Shown: positions 44,388-53,604 of the stretch, in pieces
Position numbering within the stretch: the stretch's first letter is position 1
Layout of the letters: each line of letters begins with the position of its first letter
DNA from: Lysobacter oculi
GTDB taxonomy: Bacteria > Pseudomonadota > Gammaproteobacteria > Xanthomonadales > Xanthomonadaceae
DNA length: 64,000 bases
Assembly: GCF_003293695.1 (NCBI RefSeq)
Contig: NZ_CP029556.1
Span: 1,002,001 to 1,066,000 of the forward strand
Direction of reading: 5' to 3'
Notes under the pieces: generated by a model
What the model was told of the DNA's origin: nothing
The model's input: the letters and a program-made list of their open reading frames with translations, nothing else
Database searches by the model: none
Made by a program: the position numbers and the translations under genes

Positions 44388-44954
44388 TCAACCCCGCCAG
44401 TTGGCGTGCGTGCGCCAGAATTCCACGCTGCGCGCATAGGCCTCGCGGTCCAGCGCCACGCCGGAGCCGCCCTCCTCCACGCCCAGCGCATTGCGCATCA
44501 GGGTGATGGGGGCCATCGGCGTTTCCCCGGGCTCCATGGTGTACATGCAGCCGACGATGCCCCAGTCCGCGTCGATCGGCGAGCCTTCCTTCGCCAACTG
44601 TTCCGCGCTGTAGAGGATGGCGATGAGGTATTCCGCCACCGGCGGCACCAGCCCTTCGAACCAGCGCACCAGCACCGGCAGCTCGTCGCTGTTGCGGGCC
44701 TCGTAATCCGAACGCAGCAGATGGCGGTTGTCGTCGTTGACCGGCACCGCCAGGCAGCGCGTGGATGTCCAGTTGCGATGCACATGCAGCTTGCAGAACG
44801 GCGCGTAGCCATCAAGCACTTCCAGCGGCGCGTGGGTGTTGAGGTGATGCTCGAAGTCCGTCGCGCTGATGTCCTGGATGGTGTTGGCACGCGGCGTGCG
44901 CGGGAACAGCCGCGGCCGCGCGAACTCCGTCAGGACGATGGTGGGCGATGTCAC
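44388..44954 (-). CDS. DUF3228 family protein
   Basis: A 188-aa soluble protein matching the DUF3228 family across its length: LTEFARPRLFPRTPRANTIQ, then DGYAPFCKLHVHRNWTSTRC and MYTMEPGETPMAPITLMRNALG. Function unknown. It starts with a GTG (44954) that overlaps the DUF3817 stop, because no ATG exists upstream in frame. Confidence 0.84.
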   Translation of the reverse strand: MTSPTIVLTEFARPRLFPRTPRANTIQDISATDFEHHLNTHAPLEVLDGYAPFCKLHVHRNWTSTRCLAVPVNDDNRHLLRSDYEARNSDELPVLVRWFEGLVPPVAEYLIAILYSAEQLAKEGSPIDADWGIVGCMYTMEPGETPMAPITLMRNALGVEEGGSGVALDREAYARSVEFWRTHANWRG

Positions 44955-45283
44955 GGCGCAGCCTGCACCGGCGCCGACAGCAGGCCGCGCCGCTTGAACC
45001 ACCACTCCAGCGGCACCGTCACCAGCGGCGGAATGGCCGCCAGGAACGCCAGCAGGAATGCCCACATCGGCCAGCGCAGGCGGTGCGCCGCGATGAACGT
45101 GGCCACCAGATAGAACAGGAACGCCGCGCCGTGCAGCCGCCCGAACCAGTACACGCCCAGATGCGTCACCTCCGCGTGGTACTTGAGCCACATGCCGATG
45201 AGCAGGCCGGCCCAGGTCAGGCCCTCGATGAAGGCGGCGATGGCGAACAGGCGTCCTGCGCCGGATAAAACGGGTGCGCGCAT
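44951..45283 (-). CDS. DUF3817 membrane protein (110 aa)
   Basis: A 110-aa protein with three membrane helices and the motif AAFIEGLTWAGLLIGMWLKY followed by GRLHGAAFLFYLV, as in DUF3817 proteins. Those are thought to be inner-membrane proteins of unknown role, often fused or adjacent to transporters. The first ATG is at 45283. The stop overlaps the DUF3228 GTG (GTGA). Confidence 0.88.
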   Translation of the reverse strand: MRAPVLSGAGRLFAIAAFIEGLTWAGLLIGMWLKYHAEVTHLGVYWFGRLHGAAFLFYLVATFIAAHRLRWPMWAFLLAFLAAIPPLVTVPLEWWFKRRGLLSAPVQAAP

Positions 45284-45478
45284 GGGGGCTCCGGTGGGGA
45301 AAAGGCGGTGCAGTTTACGGGAGGGGGCTGCGATGGCTGCCGGGCATCTCGTCTTCGATGATTTTTCGAAGCCGCCTCCCCCTTCCCCCGCCCTTACGGA
45401 GGCGCGTGCTATGCAGGACGCCCGGCGAAATTCCGGCCTGCCGGTGTCCGCCGTCTTCCCCCACCCAGGAGACCCGCG

Positions 45479-45958
45479 ATGATCCCGAAGAACACGATCT
45501 GCCTCTGGTACGACGGCGACGCGCTGGAGGCCGCCACCTTCTACGCCAACACCTTTCCGGACAGCGCGGTGGGCGCGGTGCACAGGGCGCCGGCCGACTA
45601 TCCCTCCAGCAAGGCAGGCGACGTGCTGACGGTGGATTTCACCGTGCTGGGCATTCCCTGCGTGGGGCTCAACGGCGGGCCGGAGTTCAGGCACAGCGAG
45701 GCGTTCTCGTTCCAGGTGGCCACCGATGACCAGGCCGAGACCGACCGCTACTGGGATGCGATCGTCGGCAACGGCGGCGAGGAAAGCGTCTGCGGCTGGT
45801 GCCGCGACAAGTGGGGGCTGTCGTGGCAGATCACCCCGCGCGTGCTGACCGAGGCCTTCACCGGCAGCGACAGGGCGGCGGCGCAGCGCGCTTTCGAGGC
45901 GATGATGAAGATGAAGAAGATCGACGTGGCGGCGATCGAGGCGGCGGTCGCCGGCTGA
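45479..45958 (+). CDS. PhnB-like VOC-superfamily protein
   Basis: A 159-aa protein of the glyoxalase-like VOC fold, PhnB/3-demethylubiquinone methyltransferase-like branch: CLWYDGDALEAATFYANTFPDSAVG, VLGIPCVGLNGGPEFRHSEAFSFQVAT and CGWCRDKWGLSWQITPRVL. Members are short soluble proteins with no proven enzyme activity in most cases. AGGAGACCCGCG precedes the ATG. Confidence 0.9.
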   Translation: MIPKNTICLWYDGDALEAATFYANTFPDSAVGAVHRAPADYPSSKAGDVLTVDFTVLGIPCVGLNGGPEFRHSEAFSFQVATDDQAETDRYWDAIVGNGGEESVCGWCRDKWGLSWQITPRVLTEAFTGSDRAAAQRAFEAMMKMKKIDVAAIEAAVAG

Positions 45959-46103
45959 GCCGCGGGCTGACCGCAATGGGTGTCCCCTCCCGTGGCCGGC
46001 GGCCGGCAACCCACGACTTCCGTCACGTTCGGCGGCCGGCGCATTGACCGTATAGTTCGGCCAACCGGGCATGGTGCCCGCACGGCAACCTCAAGGAACG
46101 ACG

Positions 46104-47255
46104 ATGGGACTTATCCAGGCAGTGGCAGGCGCGGTCGGCGGCATGCTCGGCGACCAGTGGAAGGACTTCTACACCGTGCCGGCGGGCCTGCCGGCGACCG
46201 CCGCCCTGTTCGCGGCGGTACCCAACGGCGTCAATGCCGGGCGCGGTTCCAATACCCGCGGCTCCGACAACATCATCAGCAACGGCTCGAAGATCATCGT
46301 GCCCGAGGGCTACGGCCTGCTGCTGATGCAGGACGGCAGGATCACCGGCTTCGCCGCCGAGCCGGGTGGCTACGAATGGCGCTCGGATGACGTCAATTCC
46401 AAGTCGATCTTCGCCGGCGACGGCATCGTCAGCGCGCTGATCACCCAGAGCTGGGAGCGCTTCAAGTTCGGCGGCATCCCGGGCAGCCAGCAGGCGGCGT
46501 TCTTCGTCTCGCTGAAGGAGCTGCCGGACAACCGCTTCGGCACCCAGTCGGAGATCTACTGGGACGACGGCTTCCTCAACACCCAGGTCGGCGCGGTGAC
46601 CCGCGGCTCGTACACGCTGAAGATCGTCGACCCGATCCTGTTCGTGAAGAATTTCGTGCCGGCCAGCTATCTGCAGCCTGGCCAGGTGTTCGATTTCACC
46701 GACCTGGACAACGCCGCCGCCAGCCAGCTGTTCAACGAGGTGGTCGGCTCGCTGGCCCCGGCCTTCAGCCTGTACACCAACGATCCGGCCAAGGGCAACC
46801 GCATCACCAAGCTGCAGCAGGACTCGGTCGGTTTCGCCCAGAGCCTGTCGCAGGCGGTGGAGAACGCCTACCAGTGGCGCTCCGACCGCGGCCTCGCCAT
46901 CGTCAAGACGGCGATCGTGTCGATCGAATACGACGCCAACACCCGCGAGCTGCTCAAGACCGTGCAGCGTGCCGATGCGCTGGCCGGGTCGCGCGGCAAT
47001 TCCAACCTGCAGGCCAGCGTGGCCCAGGGCATCCAGTCGGCCGGCGAGAACGGCGGCGCGGCGGGCCTGATGGGCGTGGGCATGGCCAGCGGCATGATGG
47101 GCATCGGCAGCCTGCAGCAGCCGGCCACGCCGGCCACCACCCCGGCGGCGGATGACCCCGTGGCCAAGCTGAAGAAGGCCAAGGAGATGCTCGACCTCGG
47201 CCTGATCACGCAGCAGGACTACGACGCGCTCAAGGCGAAGGCGCTCGGCCTCTAA
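46104..47255 (+). CDS. SPFH-domain protein with C-terminal SHOCT domain (YdjI-like)
   Basis: A 383-aa protein. An SPFH/stomatin-like domain fills most of the N-terminal 300 residues (YGLLLMQDGRITGFAAEPGGYEWRSDD, then DDGFLNTQVGAVTRGSYTLKIVDP). A Gly/Met-rich segment leads to a C-terminal SHOCT motif (DPVAKLKKAKEMLDLGLITQQDYDALKAKAL). It has no signal peptide and resembles the 'virion core protein'-type SPFH family of which B. subtilis YdjI is a member. SPFH proteins build oligomeric platforms at membranes. AAGGAACGACG precedes the ATG; 20 nt separate it from the next gene. Confidence 0.88.
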   Translation: MGLIQAVAGAVGGMLGDQWKDFYTVPAGLPATAALFAAVPNGVNAGRGSNTRGSDNIISNGSKIIVPEGYGLLLMQDGRITGFAAEPGGYEWRSDDVNSKSIFAGDGIVSALITQSWERFKFGGIPGSQQAAFFVSLKELPDNRFGTQSEIYWDDGFLNTQVGAVTRGSYTLKIVDPILFVKNFVPASYLQPGQVFDFTDLDNAAASQLFNEVVGSLAPAFSLYTNDPAKGNRITKLQQDSVGFAQSLSQAVENAYQWRSDRGLAIVKTAIVSIEYDANTRELLKTVQRADALAGSRGNSNLQASVAQGIQSAGENGGAAGLMGVGMASGMMGIGSLQQPATPATTPAADDPVAKLKKAKEMLDLGLITQQDYDALKAKALGL

Positions 47256-47275
47256 TCCGCCGCCCGCGCCCCGCC

Positions 47276-48583
47276 ATGTCCAGCACCCCCACCCCGCCGC
47301 CGGTGCCACCGGCCGGCCCGGGATCGCCGAATGACGTGCCGCCGTTGCCCGGCACGTTCCCGATCGACCCGGCCACCCTGCCCGGGCCGATCCGCGACGA
47401 GATCCTGGCGCCCGATCCGGTCGCCATCGACACCGCCGCGCGGGAACTCAAGGACGGGCTGAACCACTGCCCGAAGTGCGGGGCCACCGACATCCGCCAG
47501 AAGGCCGGCACCGACCTGCTGGTCTGCCTGTACTGCCGCCACCAGTGGCATGGCGAACGCGTGGAGGAACAGTTCGGTTTCGGCGAGGGCATCGGCGAAC
47601 TGCGCGGGACGGTGATCGCCTCGGGCGCGCGCGACATCGCCGCCGACGCGGCCAGCCTGATGAGCTTCAAATGCGCTGGCTGCGGCGCCGAGGTCACGGT
47701 CAACACCGAGAACGCCATGACCGCGCGCTGCCACTGGTGCCGGCACGTGTTCGGCATCAACGAGCAGATCGCCAACGGCGCGGTGCCCGATGCGGTGCTG
47801 CCCTTCCACATCCGCAAGGAGGATGCGGTGGCGCGCATCCGCCAATTCGTGGACAAGCGCAGGCTGTTCGCGCTCAAGGCCTTCAAGCAGGAATTCACGC
47901 CGGAGAACGTGGTCGGCGTCTACTTGCCCTACATGATCGTGGACGGCAACGCGAGCGCGGACATCGCCGGCGAGGGCGAGATCGAGACCCGTCGCTACAC
48001 CCGCACCGAAGGCAAGAACAAGGTCACCTACTACGACGCGGACGTGTACGCGGTGGAGCGCCACATCGATTTCACCGTGGACGACCTGACGCTGGAATCG
48101 TCGCGCACGCGCGGCCACTTCGACACCGGCAGCAACACCCAGAACATCATCAACACCATCCTGCCGTTCGACACCAAGAACGCGGTGAAGTGGAATGCCT
48201 CCTACCTGTCCGGCTACAGCTCTGAAAAGCGCGATACCGATGTGGAGGACCTGCGTCCTCGCCTGGAGGACCAGCTGCTGTCGATCGCCCGCTGCCAGGT
48301 GGAGCAGCAGTCGATCGGCCGCTACGACCGCGGCGTGCGCTGGGAGCGCGAGCAGCTGGAAGTGCACGGCACCCGCTGGGTCTCGATGTACCTGCCGGTG
48401 TGGCTGTATTCGTACCACCAGCCGGGCAGCAACGGCGGCCTGCTGCACTACATCGCGGTCAACGGCCGCACCGGCGAGACCATGGGCAGCGTGCCGGTGC
48501 AGCACTGGAAGCTGCTGGCCGCGGCGTTGACCGTCGGCACCTTCCTGGAGGGCGTCGTCCTCTGGTTCCTGGGGAACACCTGA
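47276..48583 (+). CDS. Zinc-ribbon membrane protein (TFIIB-type ribbon, YdjG-like)
   Basis: A 435-aa protein. A Pro-rich N terminus is followed by two zinc-binding pairs: CPKCGATD with CLYCRHQW (about residues 64-90), and CAGCGAEV with CHWCRHVF (about 133-155). A long soluble domain then leads to a single C-terminal membrane helix (LLAAALTVGTFLEGVVLWFL). The architecture (zinc ribbons plus a C-terminal anchor) and position after an SPFH gene parallel B. subtilis ydjG. Function unknown; likely a membrane-associated partner. The stop overlaps the next ATG (TGATG). Confidence 0.8.
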   Translation: MSSTPTPPPVPPAGPGSPNDVPPLPGTFPIDPATLPGPIRDEILAPDPVAIDTAARELKDGLNHCPKCGATDIRQKAGTDLLVCLYCRHQWHGERVEEQFGFGEGIGELRGTVIASGARDIAADAASLMSFKCAGCGAEVTVNTENAMTARCHWCRHVFGINEQIANGAVPDAVLPFHIRKEDAVARIRQFVDKRRLFALKAFKQEFTPENVVGVYLPYMIVDGNASADIAGEGEIETRRYTRTEGKNKVTYYDADVYAVERHIDFTVDDLTLESSRTRGHFDTGSNTQNIINTILPFDTKNAVKWNASYLSGYSSEKRDTDVEDLRPRLEDQLLSIARCQVEQQSIGRYDRGVRWEREQLEVHGTRWVSMYLPVWLYSYHQPGSNGGLLHYIAVNGRTGETMGSVPVQHWKLLAAALTVGTFLEGVVLWFLGNT

Positions 48584-48846
48584 TGAGCGACAACAGCGAT
48601 CTGGCCCTGCTGCTGCTGGGCCCGGCCGGCGCCACCGGCCTGTATTGGGCCCTGTACCGCTATTACCGCAACACCGACAAATCGCATGCGTACGAACACG
48701 AGACCGAGGTCGAAGCGCAGCCGGTGACCGGCAGCGACCGCAAGATCGACGATGTAAACGGCACGCGACGGACGGAGATCAACGGCAACAACGTGGGGGA
48801 ATACCGCACGCGCGTCGGGTCGGCGTGGCGCGGCGGTTCTTCATGA
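48583..48846 (+). CDS. Small membrane protein (87 aa) coupled to the zinc-ribbon gene
   Basis: An 87-aa protein with one N-terminal membrane helix (LALLLLGPAGATGLYWALY, about residues 7-25) and a hydrophilic tail ending RVGSAWRGGSS. I do not recognise a family; by position it may correspond to YdjH. The ATG overlaps the zinc-ribbon stop, so translation is coupled. Third and last gene of the operon. Confidence 0.78.
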   Translation: MSDNSDLALLLLGPAGATGLYWALYRYYRNTDKSHAYEHETEVEAQPVTGSDRKIDDVNGTRRTEINGNNVGEYRTRVGSAWRGGSS

Positions 48847-48913
48847 CGGAAGCAAGGGGCCGGGTCACGCGGGGTTCGCGCGCGGGGTCCTGCTCCATCC
48901 CCTGTCTCCGTGT

Positions 48914-49972
48914 CTAGGCAAACACCGGCGCGGTCATGCGGAAGCTGCCGGCATCGGCATCCATTTCCACCGCTCCGCCCACCGGCACAATGAACTGCTC
49001 GCGCACGTGGCCGATCATCGCACCGCGATACGCAGGCACGCCGAGCGGCTTGATGTAGTCGTTGAGGATCTGCTCCAGCGTGAGCGAGCCGTAGCCGTCG
49101 CCCGGGTTGCAGTCGCTGCACTGGCCGAAGATGAAACCGGCGATGCGGTCCAGCGCGCCCATCAGCTTGAGCGTGCTGAACATGCGGTCCACGCGGTACG
49201 GCGCTTCGGAGACATCCTCCAGAAACAAAATCTTGCCGCTGAAATCCGGCATGTACTTCGAGCCGGCCAGCGCCACCAGCACCGACAGGTTGCCGCCGAC
49301 CAGTTCGCCGCGCGCCTTGCCGCCGGTGATCGGGATGGTGCGGTTCTGGCGCGGCACCAGCTCGTCGCCGGCCTCCATCCTGTTGCGGTAGTCCATGAGT
49401 TCGCGGTCGAGGAAGAGCCGCTTGAACTGGTCCACGTTGAAGCGGTTCCAGCTGCCCACGCCGATGGGCCCGTGGAAGGTGACCAACCCGGTCTGACTGT
49501 GGATGGCGCTGTGCAGCGCGGTGATGTCGGAGTAGCCGAGCAGGATCTTGGGATGGCGGCGGATCAGGCCGTAGTCGAGCAGCGGCAGCAGCCGTGCCGC
49601 GCCGGAGCCGCCACGCACGCAGACGATGGCCTTGACCGACGGGTCGGCGAAGGCGGTGTTGAGGTCGCCGGCACGTTCGGCGTCCTGGCCGGCCAGATGG
49701 CCGTAGCGCGAGCCGGCATGCGCGCCCAGCTTGACCTTGAAGCCGAGCGCTTCCATCGCCTCCTTCGCCAGTTGCAGGCTGAAACTGTCATCGGTCGCGG
49801 AAGACGGGCTGACCAGCGCGACGGTGTCGCCGGGGTTGAGCGCGGGCGGCAGCAGGCGGTTTGCGCCGGTGCCGCGTGGCGTCGGCGCGGCGAGTGCGGT
49901 GCCTAGGCGACCGGCAAGCGGCAGTGCGGCGGCGGCCAGCGCGGTGCGGCTGAGGAAGTGGCGGCGGTTCAT
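48914..49972 (-). CDS. LD-carboxypeptidase (S66 family) with a twin-arginine signal
   Basis: A 352-aa protein. The start MNRRHFLSRTALAAAALPLAG is a Tat signal (NRRHFL). The mature part matches S66: VALVSPSS, CVRGGSGAARLLPLLDY (the Ser nucleophile region, GGSG), LLGYSDITALH and FLEDVSEAPYRVDRM. S66 enzymes remove the terminal D-Ala from muropeptide tetrapeptides in recycling. They are usually cytosolic, so Tat export here suggests periplasmic cell-wall work. Stop is TAG. Confidence 0.88.
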   Translation of the reverse strand: MNRRHFLSRTALAAAALPLAGRLGTALAAPTPRGTGANRLLPPALNPGDTVALVSPSSATDDSFSLQLAKEAMEALGFKVKLGAHAGSRYGHLAGQDAERAGDLNTAFADPSVKAIVCVRGGSGAARLLPLLDYGLIRRHPKILLGYSDITALHSAIHSQTGLVTFHGPIGVGSWNRFNVDQFKRLFLDRELMDYRNRMEAGDELVPRQNRTIPITGGKARGELVGGNLSVLVALAGSKYMPDFSGKILFLEDVSEAPYRVDRMFSTLKLMGALDRIAGFIFGQCSDCNPGDGYGSLTLEQILNDYIKPLGVPAYRGAMIGHVREQFIVPVGGAVEMDADAGSFRMTAPVFA

Positions 49973-50093
49973 GGGCGCGGTTCCGGTGGCGACCGGGGCA
50001 AGTTAGCAAAGCGGCGATGGCGGCATGGACACGCGACATCGACACCCCGCTCGGGCGACACGCGGGGTTTGCGACAATCCGGGCTGGTCTGTC

Positions 50094-51716
50094 ATGGATG
50101 CCGCGATGTCATCGCCCAATGGATTGTCGTTCCACCACCCGGTCGCGTTCTGGCTGGGCTGCGCGCTGATCGTGGCCGGCGTGTTGGCGCATATGCCGAT
50201 GTTCATGATGGGCCAGCACACGCACTGGCAGATGGTGGGCATGCCGATGACCACGGAAATGTGGCTGGGCATGGCGGCGATTCCGGTGGGGCTGGCGTTC
50301 GCGGCCTATGGGTTGATGCCGCGGCTGGCGGACATGCGCATGGCGGCGGCGGGCGATGCCGGCCACCTGCATTTCCACGTGGCGGATTCCGTCCGGCTCA
50401 ACGCCGAACACTGGAAGCTGGTCGCGGTGCTGGTGGTCGCGCTGGCGGTGGATGTGATGAAGCCGGCCACGCTCGGTTTCGTGGTGCCCGGCATGAGCGC
50501 CGAGTACCAGATCACCAAGCCGACCGCGAGCCTGTTGGCGCTGGTGGCGTTGACCGGCACCACGGTCGGCTCGGTGGTGTGGGGGCGCGTGGCGGACCTG
50601 TTCGGGCGGCGCGCGGCGATCCTGCTGGGCGCGTTGATGTTCATCGGCACCGCCATCTGCGGCGCGATGCCCACTTTCGGATGGAACCTTGCGATGTGCT
50701 TTTTGATGGGCGCTTCCGCCGGTGGCCTGCTGCCGATCACCTTCACCCTGATGGCGGAAACGGTGCCGGCGGCGCATCGCGGCTGGCTGCTGGTGGCGCT
50801 GGGCGGCATCGGCACCTCGGCAGGCTACCTGCTGGCTTCCGGCGCGGCGGCCACGTTGGAACCGATGTTCAGCTGGCGCGTGCTCTGGCTGCTGGGGCTG
50901 CCGACCGGGGCGCTGATCGTCTTCCTCTACCGCTTCATCCCCGAGTCGCCGCGCTTCCTCTCCAATGCCGGGCTGGAAGCGGAAGCCCGCGCGGTGCTGC
51001 GCAAGTTCTCCGGCACCGCATCGGCGGTGATGGCCGATGACGATGCCCACCCTGGCGCACCGGTCATCGATGACCGGCCGCACCCCACCAGCATGCGGGC
51101 ACTGATGCAGGGCCGCCATGCGGCGATCAGTTGGGGCCTGCTGGTCTGCGGGCTAGCCTGGGGCCTGGCGAACTTCGGATTCCTGCTGTGGCTGCCGGTC
51201 AACCTGACCGAACTGGGCGTGGACCCGAAGGCGACCAGCGCGGTGCTGGCGAAATCCGCCCTGCTCGCCTTGCCCGGCATCGCCGTGGTGATCTGGATGT
51301 ACCACCACTGGAGCAGCTACAAATCGCTGGTGCTGTTCATCGCCTTCAGCACGCTGTCGCTGCTCGCGTTCTGGGCGATGGGCGCGATGCAGGTGCGCTC
51401 CGAGACAGCGACCGTGGTGGCAACCATCGCCCTGCTGGTCAGCACCGGCGGCGTCATCGCCATGCTCATTCCCTACGCCGCCGAGATCTACCCGGTGCAG
51501 CTGCGCGGGACCGGCTCCGGCCTGATTGCCGCCAGTTCAAAGTTCGGCGGCATCCTCGGCGCCGGGCTGGGCGTGGCCGGCTTCTTCATGCACTTCGCAC
51601 TGTCGGCGCTGCTGATCGCCCTGCCGATGGCGGTGTCAGGCGTGATGCTGTGGCGGGCGGGCATCGAGACCCGTGGTCGGCGGCTGGAGGAGATACAGGG
51701 GTTGTTGGGGGGGTGA
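50094..51716 (+). CDS. MFS transporter (sugar-porter-like, 12 TM)
   Basis: A 540-aa inner-membrane protein. An unusual N-terminal section with two hydrophobic segments and His/Met-rich loops (MPMFMMGQHTHWQM) precedes the 12-TM MFS core. The core shows GRVADLFGRRAAILLG after TM2 and FIPESPRFL after TM6, as in the sugar-porter and aromatic-acid subgroups. Substrate unknown. Starts at 50094 and 50106 are both reasonable. Confidence 0.88.
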   Translation: MDAAMSSPNGLSFHHPVAFWLGCALIVAGVLAHMPMFMMGQHTHWQMVGMPMTTEMWLGMAAIPVGLAFAAYGLMPRLADMRMAAAGDAGHLHFHVADSVRLNAEHWKLVAVLVVALAVDVMKPATLGFVVPGMSAEYQITKPTASLLALVALTGTTVGSVVWGRVADLFGRRAAILLGALMFIGTAICGAMPTFGWNLAMCFLMGASAGGLLPITFTLMAETVPAAHRGWLLVALGGIGTSAGYLLASGAAATLEPMFSWRVLWLLGLPTGALIVFLYRFIPESPRFLSNAGLEAEARAVLRKFSGTASAVMADDDAHPGAPVIDDRPHPTSMRALMQGRHAAISWGLLVCGLAWGLANFGFLLWLPVNLTELGVDPKATSAVLAKSALLALPGIAVVIWMYHHWSSYKSLVLFIAFSTLSLLAFWAMGAMQVRSETATVVATIALLVSTGGVIAMLIPYAAEIYPVQLRGTGSGLIAASSKFGGILGAGLGVAGFFMHFALSALLIALPMAVSGVMLWRAGIETRGRRLEEIQGLLGG

Positions 51717-51734
51717 GGGTTGGCTGCGGAGGGA

Positions 51735-52949
51735 TCAGCTAGCCACCCTCACGGGTGATTGCAGTTGCCCGACTTGCTCGGCGTGTCGAATCACTTCTGA
51801 TCGGGCCTGCTGTTCCTGTTCCGCTTGCGCGATTCGAACAAAGCAGTCATCCGGATTTGGTTGCGCCATGGACAGCGGCGTCTTTGAGTGCAGGAACCCG
51901 GTGCGGTGATCGGTGGTAATGAAAATGGCTCCCTCGTGCACGCCCACCCATTTGATGGCATCAGCGGAATCCATACCCGTCCGCCTGAAATCTGCCGTGG
52001 CCTGCAGAACGGAAGCATCCGCGATGCCACCCCCTACGTCCGTACGGATGCGATCGAATATTTTCCTGTCCGATTCGGTGAGCCGATCTTTGAGTGAAAG
52101 ATCAGCGTGCGTCTGGCCATCGTGCGAAGTGCTCTTGCTCTGCGGGGACAAATCCGATGGCTGCGGCGATCTTGACGATGGCCTCAACTTGACCCCGTCC
52201 AGGAAGTCCAATTCGTTATTGGATCGTTCGACGAAGCCAGGATCGTGCACTGCCCTCTTTAACCGCCCATGCAGTTCCCGCTCGGTGATCTTACCGCGCC
52301 AGTAATGACCGATTGTGTCTGCGACATTGCGCGCCTTGGAAATTGCGCCCTGGTACACCATCGAATACAGCGCCGCCCGCTGCTCTTCGGACAACGCATC
52401 CGCTGGACAATGGGCACGCTTCAGTACCCCTTCGAGCCGTGATTCATAAGTAGGCGCGATGCGCTGGAACAATGCGCGGGACTGAGGATCCGTCAGGGAA
52501 ATGCGCATCGGCCCCTCACTACCTCTGAGCACATCCCACGAATAAAGCGTCCCGCCCGGAGTCGTGTGCCGGGTGTTCACAACCTCTCCGAAGATTTCCC
52601 GCGAGCGTTGCCCAAAAGACGACGTCAGGAATGCCCTCAGGTTCTGGTATCGCTCTCCGGGGTGCTGGTTCTGGTTGAACGCCTGTCGCTCCATCAATCC
52701 AAACATCTGCCGGCGCTGCTCCGGGGCCAACCCGAGCACATCTGACAGTGCATCGATATGCGGGCGATCCGGAACCCATCTCGCGCCGCTGGGAGCCTGC
52801 TGACGGGTGACAAGCGCGACACCCAACCCAACGGTGGGAATACCTTTGACATCCAGGTAGATGTTGTTGATGTTGGCTTCGTTACGGTCCAGCAACTGAT
52901 AGCGCAAGCCTTCGTAACGCGTCTGATCAAAGTCCTGGCGCGGGCTCAT
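51735..52949 (-). CDS. Phage-type (GH24-like) lysozyme with a Xanthomonadales effector-like tail
   Basis: A 404-aa protein. The N-terminal part has the T4-lysozyme pattern E-(n)-D-x5-T, with Glu in YEGLRYQLLD and YLDVKGIPTVGLG; the spacing from Glu to Asp is longer than in T4 lysozyme by about 12 residues. A linker leads to a C-terminal region (about 285-390: DRIRTDVGGGIADASVLQ, then VGVHEGAIFITTD and a Gln-rich end) resembling the XVIPCD tail of X-Tfe type IV effectors. Its ATG overlaps the stop of the immunity-like lipoprotein. Base composition is visibly less G+C-rich than the neighbours. A type IV secretion route is inference; none is in the window. Confidence 0.72.
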   Translation of the reverse strand: MSPRQDFDQTRYEGLRYQLLDRNEANINNIYLDVKGIPTVGLGVALVTRQQAPSGARWVPDRPHIDALSDVLGLAPEQRRQMFGLMERQAFNQNQHPGERYQNLRAFLTSSFGQRSREIFGEVVNTRHTTPGGTLYSWDVLRGSEGPMRISLTDPQSRALFQRIAPTYESRLEGVLKRAHCPADALSEEQRAALYSMVYQGAISKARNVADTIGHYWRGKITERELHGRLKRAVHDPGFVERSNNELDFLDGVKLRPSSRSPQPSDLSPQSKSTSHDGQTHADLSLKDRLTESDRKIFDRIRTDVGGGIADASVLQATADFRRTGMDSADAIKWVGVHEGAIFITTDHRTGFLHSKTPLSMAQPNPDDCFVRIAQAEQEQQARSEVIRHAEQVGQLQSPVRVAS

Positions 52950-53515
52950 TCGGTTTCACGCCCCTTGTAGGCCCACCTGTCTTCTCTCCAACAGTAAGCG
53001 TCCTTTGAGTAAGTGGTGTTGTCGGGATTGCGGAATTCCACCGTGATGCAGCCGGGCGCGGCTGTTTGGATTTCGCCTTCCTGCGCGATCTCGTCACTTT
53101 CACGGAAACGCTTGGCAACGACGTCGTAAACGAAAAGGACTTCACCGGTGATGGCTGATGCGCCCACGGGAAGGCTCCTGGCCGCGATATCCGGCCACCC
53201 GTCCGCGTTGTAGTCCTTGATGGTCAGCAGGCTTTCAACGGTGAAAGGCAGCTCGGTTGTCGGCCCTTCGATCACCTGGAATTCGTGCCCCATGGCATCG
53301 GACACATGGATTTCGTATCCGCCATCGGCAGATGGCACGACGCTCAACTTCCAAGGCAAGAAGTCTTGCGGATGCATCGTCCGGCCAACATCTGCGCCTG
53401 GAGCGGTCAGCCTGACGGCATGCGCAACCGATGGTCGTACGTTTGAATCAGCCCCGGAGGGCGTGGCCTGGCACCCAACGAGCGGGATGAGCAGCAAAGG
53501 AATCAGGTTCTTCAT
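52946..53515 (-). CDS. Periplasmic lipoprotein, probable immunity partner of the lysozyme effector
   Basis: A 189-aa lipoprotein (lipobox LVGC, Cys near 15). DYNADGWPDIAAR is a calcium-binding VCBS/EF-like loop. XAC2610, the immunity protein against the Xanthomonas effector XAC2609, is also a lipoprotein with such a Ca-binding loop. Here the gene lies directly upstream of the lysozyme-like gene and overlaps it by ATGA, so the protector would be made first. Base composition matches its partner rather than the core genes. The immunity function is inference. Confidence 0.72.
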   Translation of the reverse strand: MKNLIPLLLIPLVGCQATPSGADSNVRPSVAHAVRLTAPGADVGRTMHPQDFLPWKLSVVPSADGGYEIHVSDAMGHEFQVIEGPTTELPFTVESLLTIKDYNADGWPDIAARSLPVGASAITGEVLFVYDVVAKRFRESDEIAQEGEIQTAAPGCITVEFRNPDNTTYSKDAYCWREDRWAYKGRETE

Positions 53516-53604
53516 GCCCTGACCCTACGAACACGGCATGCCGCAGGCAATCGGACTAATCCTGCAAACCCGTTTCCGTGTCGGGCTCATGCCATTGCAG
53601 AAGC

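Noticed and set aside
46041..46056. TTGACC followed by TATAGT upstream of the SPFH gene as a promoter
   Set aside because: The two hexamers are only one base apart, so they cannot be a -35/-10 pair.
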